Positions 11,408 through 21,830 of a DNA stretch of 64,000 nucleotides are shown here, piece by piece. A program made the position numbers and the translations under genes. Every line of letters starts with the position of its first letter. The first letter of the stretch is position 1. The stretch comes from Selaginella tamariscina. Taxonomy: Eukaryota; Streptophyta; Lycopodiopsida; Selaginellales; Selaginellaceae. The notes beneath the pieces were generated by a model, which did no database searches, had not been told where the DNA came from, and saw only the letters and a list, made by a program, of their open reading frames with translations. The stretch lies in assembly GCA_003024785.1 (NCBI GenBank), contig PUQB01000748.1:42385-106384 (forward strand), written 5' to 3'.

Positions 11408-12093
11408 AATGTTGTTTTTATCATTGTTTAATATATATTTACTATTAAGAATATATTCTTAAACGAATTCTTAAATATAAAAATACTAGATATATACCAT
11501 TGTTTTCTGAATCACAGTTAATTAAGTTAGTAATTTTATATGCATTTTTAAATATATAGAGATACTTTCACACTCCCTTAATCATAGTTAATTAAGTTAA
11601 TTATTTTAATATACATTTGAAAGATATAAATTAAAAAGACCTTGAAGCAATGCATTTGGTATATATAAATTTTCTTTAAATACATGTTTTTTCCTAAATT
11701 TTAGTATTTATCAATTAATTAAGATTAAATTAATTACCACAATACAAAAGGGGGTGAAAGTATAGAATATACATAGAATATATGAGATTCACTAGTTAAA
11801 CTTACTATGCTTTATTACATTGTCTAAACATCTATATTTAGTGTTAAAATTATACATGCACCATGAGTTTTATATAATATGCTTAATTCATTAATATGCA
11901 AGAATACATAAAGTTAATTTCTATATCCAATTAATATTTATGGAACTCACTTTCTAAATTTATATAATTTCCAGATTTCTCCAAGTAGTTTTAAAAATGT
12001 CCAAAGTAATATTGAGTTAAATTTACGCTTAATAACATTGTAATGTTTAAAATATATGTTTTTTAAGATGATTAATGGTAAATTTGACTCAAA
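11408..12093. other. AT-rich spacer
   Basis: AT-rich DNA downstream of the proline-rich gene. It has two similar AATTAAGTTA-containing segments near 11519 and 11592 but no gene. Confidence 0.5.
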
Positions 12094-12316
12094 TGAATGT
12101 GTAACTAAATTGGAATGATATATAAAAATGGGAATATAAAAAAAATCTTTAATTTTATATTTTAAATATATATTTTAAAGAATATTCTTTTTTTAAATAT
12201 ATATTATTTTAAAAATTATTTTTTATATTAAAAAATACTAATTAAATAATTAAAATTATTAATTATTAATAAAATGGGACTATATACATTCCCATTTTAA
12301 TTACAACGTTCGTTCA
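12094..12316. mobile_element. MITE sharing termini with the 14-kb element
   Basis: About 220 bp, AT-rich, with terminal inverted repeats TGTAACTAAATTGGAATG (from 12100) and, on the opposite strand, TGTAATTAAAATGGGAATG (from 12305). The next inner blocks also pair: AAAAATGGGAATATA on the left, and the complement of ATGGGACTATATACATTCCC on the right. The right end, read inward, closely follows the left end of the element at 35992 (GTTGTAATTAAAATGGG, then ATAGTCCCATTT, then AGAATATTCTTTA-like blocks). This makes it a non-autonomous relative. Target duplication is unclear. Confidence 0.7.
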
Positions 12317-12618
12317 AGGTTAATATGAAAAATTTCAAAACTACCTGAACAATTTGGAAATTATATAAAACTAGAGGGTCAACTGAATAATTTTATTTAT
12401 AAATATTCTATTTATTTCTTATTTAAACAATATTTTTTGATTTTATTATTACATAATTTAATTTTTGTTGTACATATATAAAATGTGCATAAATTGTGTA
12501 TAAACTTTCACTTCTTACACACACGTTCGAATCGGGACCGTTGATCAAGGGAACACAAGTACCGTACCCTCGGGTTACCGTACTGTTTTGCCCTAAAGTG
12601 TTTTCTCGTGTGGGAGCT

Positions 12619-14328
12619 ATGGCGGCTATGCTGGTAAGCAATCTTTCTCATCGGCATACGCCGTAAACATGCGCGGTATTCTCATTCCTGCCGCAAATTT
12701 GTGTGTTCTTTACAAATCTTTCTTAATATGCGCTAATCTGTGCTAATCTGCTTGATAATCTTTGCATAATCTGCATATATATGTGCTAATCCTGCGTGTT
12801 GTTCAGCAACCTCCCATTATACTGCTCAAAGAGGGGACAGATACATCACAAGGAAAGCCGCAGCTAATAAGCAACATTAATGCGTGTATGGCCGTGGTAG
12901 ATGTGGTGAGAACTACATTGGGTCCTCGCGGAATGGACAAGCTGATCCATGACGACAAAGGAACTACCATCTCCAATGACGGCGCTACTATTATGAAGCT
13001 TCTTGACATTGTTCATCCCGCTGCCAAAGTCCTTGTTGATATTGCCAAGTCCCAGGATGCCGAGGTAACGCATTTTCACATGCACACATTCATAAGTAAT
13101 ACCCATCTAAAGAAATACCCATTTCAAACAGAGACATCATAAATACATAAGACATAAACATACATACTCACATTGTAAAAATTGTGCGTATGTACATGCA
13201 TTATGCGAAATGGGTTCTTTTTGATGATATGATTCATATATATCATATTCACACATTCTCCTTCTTATTTATTATAACACATTATGCTTGTTGATATGAA
13301 TGCCCAGGTAAAACGTGTCCATTTCGTATAATGTATGTGGCATAGGCACACGCACACACAGATGGTTAGGTAGGACACATTCAACACACCACACAACACA
13401 CACACACACACGATTCATACATATCAGGATACAGAAGATAGACATATTTTTCATATTATATCATCCAAGTTAGTGTGTGAATAGATCGTAGAACCACATA
13501 TATTGATCACTTCATATATGTGCTGTTCTTTGCATATGTAGACCTACGTAATGTACGTGCCTATGTGACACGCATACGAACGGTGGTGTAAGGGGTCTGA
13601 ATAATGTATGTGTATAGGTTGGAGATGGGACGACCACTGTTGTTGTTTTGGCCGGTGAGCTATTGCGTGAAGCTAAGCCTTTTATTGAGGAGAGTGTACA
13701 CCCTCAGCTCATCATTCGTGCCTATAGAACTGCTGCAGAACTGGTACATGATTACGTGTATTATAATATGAATGCATATAATTATATATAGAGGTGTATC
13801 TTGTAGTAGGTGTATCTTAGCTCTTTGAGAGCTACAAATGTAGCATTATATATGTAGTATATAATTTATAAGAAGATTACTTCAGCATATGGATCTATAA
13901 TATACGTAGAAAGTAATCTTACAAGTATATACTCCATAGTTTTGGTCTATACTTATTTAACGTATTGAGTCTAAGTTTTAGGAAGTATATGTGTGAGTAT
14001 GCGTATGCTTAAGTATGTGCTCTAATGCAGTTTTTAAAAGTGTATACTTGTATACATTATGATCATGAGTGTTTGGTGTGGTTCAGGCTGTTGAGAAGAT
14101 CAAAGGATTGGCAATCAGTATAGAGGGGAAAAGCATAGAGGAGAAGAAGGCGTTACTTCAGAAATGTGCTGCGACGACACTGAGTTCAAAACTCGTAGGT
14201 GGTGAAAAAGAGTTTTTCGCTAAGATGGTTGTGGACGCTGTCACTGATGCTGGTGAAGATAGAGGACTAAAGATGATAGGCGTTAAAAAGGTGTCTGTGT
14301 GTACGTGTGGGTATATATATATATATAT

Positions 14329-14382
<54 letters not shown>

Positions 14383-16111
14383 CGCACGCACACACATACA
14401 TACATTGCATTGTATGTATCTATTTTATGTGGATATTTATCTTGATCAACTTAGTTAAAGTATTATAAAATCTGCTTCATATATGGTATGACACATATGG
14501 GATTATGTAGTGACCAAAGTTAACAAGCTAGATAATTAATAATCCACGAAAAGCAAGATTAGTTCGTATGTAGAGAGGGAGGGGGGGAGGCAGGGAGGGA
14601 GAGAGTTGGTGTATGTTCTGCATTTGACTATATATTTAAACCTTTTTAGTATGTACATACGTATAGTGTTTTAGGTGCTCTTGGTCAATGATAACTAACT
14701 GATGAATATTAGTTAATAATTTTAATAGAACCATCCCCTTTCAGGTGCCTGGTGGAACAATGCGGGATTCTTTTCTAGTAAAAGGGGTTGCATTCAAGAA
14801 AACATTTTCTTACGCTGGATTCGAGCAGCAGCCTAAGAAGTTTGAAAATCCGAAGATCTTGCTTCTTAATGTTGAGTTAGAGCTGAAGTCCGAGAAGGAG
14901 AATGCTGAAGTCAGGTAATCGTGCGCGTGCGTTTGATAATTTTGTTGTTTATTACTTATTTAATACACATGCTAGATTATAAATATATATTGCACATATT
15001 ACATGCTGATTGCATATATCCTTTGTAATATCTGATATCGCATATAATACACATTGTCTATATTAATAATGTAGCGAATTTGATTTCTTTAATCAGGCTC
15101 TCAGATCCTAGCCAGTATCAATCTATTGTAGACGCAGAATGGAACATAATCTACGACAAGCTGGAGAAGTGTGTTGAAAGTGGTGCGAAGGTGGTCTTGT
15201 CTCGCTTGGCAATTGGTGATTTGGCTACCCAGGTATACTATTAGTTAATGATCTCTGTGTGTGTATGTGTGTGTGTGTGTTTAATGATTATTTACTAATC
15301 ATATTTTAAAGCTTAGATGTAGCTGAGTCTTATTCTATTTAATGGTTTTATTGTAATAACTAAACCGTCAAATAATGTTTGAGCAACTGCTATTCTACTA
15401 TTTAATGTACAAATATACTAACTATACTATCTAATATACTTAGTGTGAGAAAGAATTCTTGCAGAGTAAGTTGTGGATATTCTTAGTTTGTTACTGAGTT
15501 GTATTTTTAGTTTACACACATATAACTATATTTGAATAAATTCCTTTTCGTTCAGTATTTTGCGGATAGAGATATATTTTGCGCGGGTCGTGTTGTGGAA
15601 GAAGATTTGCAACGTGTTGCTCGGGCATCTGGTGGGGCTGTACAGACGTCTGTCAACAATCTCATCCCTGACGTAAGTATATCACGTCCCGTTGATGTGT
15701 AAGCACACACGCATATACGGACATATGCATCTGACAATACCTTCGTTGCTGTTTGCAGGTTCTTGGAACCTGTGCTCAATTCGAAGAGAGACAGGTGGGA
15801 AACGAGAGGTTTAACATATTTACCGGTTGTCTAGCCGGTGAAACTGCAACTATTGTTCTTCGAGGTGGAGCTGATCAAGTAAGTAATATGCTACATACTA
15901 ATATTCGTGCTATGTGTGTGCGCGTACCAATTGTATGTGTATTTAAGCACACACACACACCACCGACGCAATTTGTCTGATGGATTACTTGTCTTTAGTT
16001 TATCGATGAGGCTGAGCGTAGTCTTCACGACGCTATTATGATCGTTCGAAGGGCACTGAAGAACTCAACAGTTGTCGCTGGAGGAGGTGCTATTGATGTA
16101 AGTACAAAAAC

Positions 16112-16152
<41 letters not shown>

Positions 16153-17100
16153 TATATATATTATATAATATATATATATAATATATTTATATATATATAT
16201 ATATATTATATATATATAATGTACTTAAACGTGGAATTGTGTAAGTGTGTGTTTGAGAATATACCATGGATATAATGTTTCTTATGTATTTATGTACTAG
16301 ATGGAGGTCAGCAGATATCTCCGACAGCATGCTCGGTCGATTCCGGGAAAAGCTCAGCTGTTCATCAATGCTTTTGCGAAGGCACTTGAGGTAAAAAGAA
16401 ATTGTAGTATGTTCACTTCAATGTAGCATTGCAGAGGTGGTTAAATATTAACTTTGTGATACTATATATATATATATATATATGCATTATGTTTATTATT
16501 TCAGGTGATTCCTCGGCAGCTGTGTGATAACGCTGGTTTGATGCAACAGATGTGCTTAACAAGCTTAGACAGAAACATGCTCTACCATCAGGTGTATAAT
16601 CTGTTTGAATATGTGTATATTTCTATATATGCATGTCATTTACTTATGTTAATTTAAAATCTTAACATATGTTTAAGATATATTAAATCGATTTCATTTG
16701 GTTTTAGGCGAAGGAGTACTTTATGGAGTGGATATCAATACCGGTGGAATAACAGATACATATGCTAACTTTGTTTGGGAGCCTGCAGTAGTGAAGGTAA
16801 CGTGTATACACAGACACACATATACATTATTTCAACTACTGTTCTATGGGAACAGATCAATGCTATCACTGCTGCTGCTGAAGCTGCGGCTCTGTCCTGA
16901 GTGTTGACGAGACTATACGCAATCCAAAGGTATGTGACCAACACACACACACACATATGTATGTATATGTATATGTATATATAATGTGTGTCCTGTTGTA
17001 GTCGGAGAGTGCACAGGGGGAAGCAGCGGCAAATGCAATGGGTGGACGAGGGCGCGGGATGGGAATGAGAGGGCGAGGAAGAGGCATGAGGAGAAGGTGA
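12619..17100 (+). CDS. CCT7: T-complex protein 1 subunit eta (CCT7)
   Basis: Subunit of the cytosolic group II chaperonin TRiC/CCT, which folds actin, tubulin and other clients in an ATP cycle. Fourteen GT/AG exons fit: 12619-12633, 12807-13064, 13618-13743, 14087-14290, 14745-14914, 15097-15232, 15556-15672, 15759-15878, 15999-16097, 16301-16390, 16505-16591, 16708-16796, 16856-16929, 17002-17100. They give about 561 residues, close to the usual 555-560. Signatures include [19 protein letters not shown], the nucleotide loop [26 protein letters not shown] before the equatorial helix, and a Gly/Arg-rich end (RGRGMRRR) as in plant CCT-eta. Two single-base losses are inferred: near 16538 (GGTTTGATG where GGTTTTGATG keeps [15 protein letters not shown]) and near 16892 (a base missing in GCTCTGTCCTGAGT). 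Exon phases close perfectly once each is allowed for. Confidence 0.95.
14312..14378. repeat. (TA)n(GA)n microsatellite in CCT7 intron 4
   Basis: A TA run followed by about 24 GA dinucleotides directly after the exon 4 donor. Confidence 0.9.
16113..16222. repeat. (TG)n(TA)n microsatellite in CCT7 intron 9
   Basis: A TG run of about 36 bp, then about 70 bp of TA-rich self-complementary sequence capable of forming cruciforms. Confidence 0.85.
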
Positions 17101-17504
17101 TTTAATTAATTTAATTAATTTAATTAGGGACTATTAAAGTTTTGTTTGTTACCATTGTACTTTGTTTAAACTAGATTCTCAATTCTTAATGCGTATGTGT
17201 GTAGCGCATGTACGAATGCGTAAATCTACTGAGAATATATACTCCAATTTCTTACTGGTTAGTATAAACGGCTGAGATTCACCATCAATGACCAACGGTT
17301 AACAAAATTAATAAATTGGAACTGAAAGAACGGATAAATATGCACAGAATGTGATACCTTATTCAGCTCCAAAACTCTGATTATATACAAAAGACATTTT
17401 GCTACGTGGCACATGTGACACGTGGCGATGACACATGGGGCCAGATCACCACCCATGTATCACTGTGTATATGCACATGCATATATACATCTTATAAAAC
17501 TTTT

Positions 17505-18126
17505 CACTAGCGGGTGGTAAATTAAAATAATATCGCGTCATTAATTATTACTATCACTGTGCTTTTTCATTAAAGTGATTAATTAAATTAAAAAATAAAT
17601 TAATAGTGCATAATTTTTATTTAACTAGTTATTATAAAGAAGGTTTTTACATATATATATTACACGTACATATGTAATAAATATGCACCTACTCGTATAA
17701 AAAAAGACTCTTCAAGATCTACATATTATCTAGAATAATTTATGTTCTTTCTGCAAATAAGTATATCAAATAATGTGTCTATATATATATATAATATTTT
17801 ATATAAATGAGTAATAATTTGCTAAATCTCATGTTCACTCTTTATTTTAAAATTTTAATTTATCCAGTTTTCATTATTTTGTTTTAAAGCTAAGAAAATA
17901 AAATCTAATTTCATTAATCTTAATACACGTGTCATTCAATTATGTCTAGTAGCCATACAAAATTACTCAGTTCTTTGGGCTACCACTGAAAAAGCCATGT
18001 AAGTGCCACATAGGTGTTATATAGATTATAAATTATAAATAATCAGTAAGTGAAAAACTAAATCCATAATAGAATAAATAATTTTTTTATTTTAATTGAT
18101 TAAGGTAATTAACCACCCGCTAGTGG
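17505..18126. mobile_element. 622-bp inverted-repeat element with CACTAG termini
   Basis: The left end is CACTAGCGGGTGGTAAATTA. The right end is TAATTAACCACCCGCTAGTG, the inverted partner with one gap. AT-rich, non-coding interior. CACTA ends suggest a CACTA-type non-autonomous element, but the expected 3-bp target duplication is not visible (TTT versus GAA), so the family is uncertain. Confidence 0.65.
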
Positions 18127-18170
18127 AAAATGGGCCAATGGTATTAAATTATATATTATTAAAACGTGTA

Positions 18171-18179
18171 CACGTGGCG
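18171..18179 (+). promoter_or_regulatory. G-box/ABRE-like motif upstream of the candidate small gene
   Basis: ACACGTGGC, with a second copy GACACGTGGC at 17417-17426. ABRE-type G-boxes bind bZIP factors in plants. The nearer one lies about 60 bp before a telo-box-like CTTAGGGTTT (18219-18228) that may mark a leader. Confidence 0.35.
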
Positions 18180-18239
18180 CATTCTAATGACAAATAAATT
18201 TTAGGGCAAGTTAAAAAACACTTAGGGTTTGAGAAGGGT

Positions 18240-20042
18240 TTAGTGGAGCGCCAGAGAGAGGGCCAGTGACAGAAAATGTGATTCTGGACACAGATTCGTC
18301 TTTTTCATGGATTCAGCTTAATCGGATCGAAGAGAGAAATAAGGGATTTTGCGGGACGAATCCATCTAATAGACAGAGATTACATGTTTCTATTCGATCT
18401 AGTGCAGAGACTACCAGTATTCTTGAGAAAATCATTGAGAAAAACAGCTTCTTGAGATGATGATCACTTAAAGCGTCTTCTCTCTCTCTATCTATCTATC
18501 TATATAACGAGCATCCAGTGGAGCCGACGGTCTCGAGCTATTGGGAACGATGGTACGTATACGCGTATACATATGTCAAATGCAGATAGCAAGGTCAGAA
18601 GTAGACTTATACTTATATGTTATATACCAGTTTGTCATTTATATAGAGTTTGAGTATTTGTATTGTTCACATAAAAGCATACGTATGTGTGTGTTTATAG
18701 CATCACTAAATGGATACTTGATGTATTAGAAGTTCCATTTTGATTTATACGTACACATGTACTTGGAAATTAAATTTCTTTGTAAATATTAAATGTACAT
18801 CTAGGGGTCACCACCGTATGTTAAACAGTACATACATACATATTACAGGAACTGGTGTATGGTACCTGTTTAGACAACGCAATAATGATAATATATGTTT
18901 GTCACGACAAAAGAATCACTTAATATGTTATACATAAGCTGAGAAAGATCACTCACAACAAGCTATATTGTATATACGTTGCTTTGTGTTTTCTATGTCA
19001 TATATGAGTTGGTTTACGTTTCCATATTCTCCAGCCTACCAGCCTATGCGGTGCTCAACCAGGACAAGTTCTTCAAGGAGCCTCCGTGTACACGAAAGAC
19101 TCAAAAGAAGATGCTAAGGTGTGTATGTGTGTGTGTGTGCGCATGCGTGTGTATGCGCGTGTGTGTTTTCTTGTGGGTTGATTCCACAGCCCACAGATGA
19201 GAAACCTAGTATGTTACATCTATAGTAAAGAGATATATATTAATGTTTGAATATATATCTTGTTCTAAAATCATAAACCTGTACTATCTGATATATATAT
19301 ATTATAATCAAATAATAATAATAAACGAAATTAAAATTAGTCACGAGCAGTTTTCACTGTTCACACCTCACATTGGATTGGAAGTTGCCTAGAAAAAGTT
19401 AATGAAAAAACTATTATTTATAAAGAAACTGGTGAGTAAACTAATCTATATTTATTTATAAGTTAATATTTTTAACAAATTACGCACCTGTACTTTTAAA
19501 TAAAAGATTAGAAACACACAAACACACACACACACGTGTGTGTGTGTATAGTAATAGTATTTTAGCTGCACACAACAGGCATGATATATGTACATACAAC
19601 AAGAACACACGCGTGTTTTGTGTTTATATAGATTTGGGATTATATATATAGAGCATGTAGCAAACACTTCCGATGAGACCTTAGTATTAAAAACAATTAA
19701 ATAAGAACGCCATACTTTTTAGTTATAATTTATTATACTGAATATACACTCCATTTTATTTATGTTGTGCATGTAATCTGCTCACTATATACAAGAATAT
19801 CGATAAATGAAACTGTACATTGATTATATTTGTTATTTTTCTCTTTACAAAGTTCTTTCTCAATAATATTATATAGATAAATTATACTGTAAGTAGTGAA
19901 CATATGTTAATATGTGTGTTTTGTTTTTAAGTACATAGACATGAGGGGAGGGCTATTTTGCGTGACGCACTGCTGTACAAGAGTTCGTACAATTCCGTAC
20001 AAAAAAAAATTTGACATCGAGAAGATGCTATCCTTTTGCTGA
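18240..20042 (+). CDS. Candidate small three-exon gene, unrecognised
   Basis: Tentative model. Exon 1 is mostly leader and ends with ATG at 18550-18552 before a GTACGT donor. Exon 2 is 19035-19118, between a CTCCAG acceptor and a GTGTGT donor. Exon 3 starts at 19932 after TTTTTAAG and stops at 20040-20042. All junctions are phase 0, giving 65 residues: MPTSLCGAQPGQVLQGASV, then YTKDSKEDAK, then YIDMRGGLFCVTHCC and a basic end. No family recognised. Exon 2 looks the most protein-like. Exon 3 also reads well in another frame (EGRAILRDALLYKSSYNSVQ), and an A9 homopolymer at 20001-20009 could hide an indel. The gene is directly followed by retroelement remains, so the true 3' end may be lost. Confidence 0.25.
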
Positions 20043-20164
20043 GGGTGTCGTACTCGGATGCCTCAAGACATGTTCATGATGTAAACAAATTATAAATGTA
20101 TTCAAATGTGGAAAATAATTAAATTTCAATAAAAATAATTAAATATATAAACCTATATAATAAT

Positions 20165-21830
20165 GATTAATGATTAAAAACACTCCTAGGGCTATTTCAC
20201 TATAATTTATATAAAATAGGAAAACATAAGAGTCTCTATCGTATAAATTAAGTAAAATATGTGAGAAAAGCATGTGAAAGACTAAGAGGTGTTTGATTTC
20301 TTTTTCCTGTTGAAAGTTTATGTCATTAAGGCACTTTGACATAAGAGGTGTTTGGTTTTTTTTTTTGTTGGAAGTCTATATCATTAAAGCACATCCTTTG
20401 TGCCACTATAGATTCTAGCACATAAAGGTGTCACACCCTAATCATGAGTGGGTAGCCTACCTTTAACGTTGGTGAACCTGCATTAATATGCTTGCATATA
20501 GGGAGTTAACTAACTCTTTTTGTTTCTGGTTGACAGTGGTTTGACAACCGTCAAATTGCCAACTGGTGCGAACAAGTGATGGGACGGAGTACAATAGGGT
20601 ATGGAACGATGACAACAACTGTCAAGCGGTGCTTAACCCAGGTGTAGATTCGATCATCCAGATCAACTACCAAGGTACCCAGGACAACACATGTAGGGAG
20701 GCGCATAAATGCTATAGGCAAGACTCTGTCATAGGGCGGCAAACTAGTGGGAGAGTGCCACTTGTACTTAGGTCTAGCACTGGCCGACCCACTATATAAG
20801 CAGGATTGGTAGTGGGTCATGGTCCTTTCAATCCGTCTTCTTCTTTGTATCTTGCTCCACCTTCTCTGGGCAAGGTTGTATCCGGACAGGCAATATATAT
20901 ATTATTCCTTCTGTCCACCACCTCTCCTGTTTACTCTCCTGTTGCCCCGCTCATAGTCCAATGATATACAAGCAAGGGAGTGGAATCATTGCACCTAGGA
21001 GAACTCCTACTCATCTGTACACGGACCCTCGTGGCATCCAGGTAGAGGCCATCTTAGCACCTTCCAGTGCTCCTGCGGTAAGTCTGGCTCACCAACGCGG
21101 ACCCATGGACTGGATGCTACCAACAGCATCCTGGCGACCACCGAGGCTTCATTATAGCACCACATTTGGCATGCGAAGTCCTTAACGACCAATTTCATAA
21201 CCCAATTGCACACTTGGGAGGTCTTGTCAAAGTATACATTCCATTAGTTAAAGGTTGAGGCATGTCTCTAGCTTTCTCCTCCACTCTAAACTAAAAACAT
21301 CACTCATAACTAAGCAAGACACACATCTTAACTCATAATGTGAGCATTGTCTATATTCTTATCCAATGGTGAGCGTGGGATCTTGGTAGGTAAGTTCTTA
21401 TTACTATGTTCCTTAAAGGTTGTTATGAAGATGGGTTTTAGGGTTGGTATATGCAAGCCACATTTGTGGCATTATGTGTAGCTCTTTTGTTTAAGGGGCT
21501 ATAATGAGATAGTTCATATCTTAGAAAATAATATCATATGAACATGTGACACTAGGCTAAATGGCACACAATATAATGCCTAAGGCATGACCTTTGGGTT
21601 GTGTTAAGGGTTTAATGTTAAGGGATTAGATATCTTGGCAAGCAGGCTCGCATTAGGGTGTTAAACCTTGAGCATATGCTCAAAGGAGGTTAAATCTAAT
21701 AACTGTGTGTGCTAGTTGGCACACTTGGCTAAGGTGTAAACATCTTTATGAGTTGAACAATTTAAGCTCATTAATAAAATCCCTTTCGTGAGGCACTTTC
21801 GTAATGGCATGCTTAAGATTGTTCAAACTT
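20165..21830 (+). mobile_element. E1 old LTR retroelement, truncated 5' LTR
   Basis: Collinear with the E2 LTR (26042-27875) but heavily diverged. Shared landmarks are ACACTCCTAGGG.T, GGTAGCCTACCTTTAACGTTGG, GGGAGGTCTTGTC, GGTTGAGGCATGTCTC and CCCTTTCGTGAGGCACT. The first about 260 bp and the last about 550 bp of the LTR, including the primer-binding site, are missing. A foreign segment (20483-21206) splits it. Confidence 0.75.
20483..21206. mobile_element. About 724-bp insertion inside the E1 5' LTR
   Basis: Breaks LTR collinearity between GGTGAACCTGCA and TGCACACTTGGGAGG. TGCA at both junctions may be the target duplication. The insert is less AT-rich than its surroundings and holds a good TATA box, ACTATATAAGC (20791-20801), about 300 bp in, as LTR promoters do. 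It may be a solo LTR or small LTR derivative. No coding region; family not recognised. Confidence 0.55.

Noticed and set aside
12619..17100. CCT7 as a pseudogene
   Set aside because: All 14 exons, splice sites and key motifs are intact. Only two one-base losses disturb the frame, and the same kind of loss is seen in neighbouring genes.
18266..18460. 64-codon frame before the candidate small gene
   Set aside because: It begins with GTG, not ATG, has no recognisable domain and fits a leader region.
20483..21206. 5S-rRNA-bearing Cassandra-type small LTR element
   Set aside because: I looked for 5S internal promoter boxes in the insert and could not find a convincing match.
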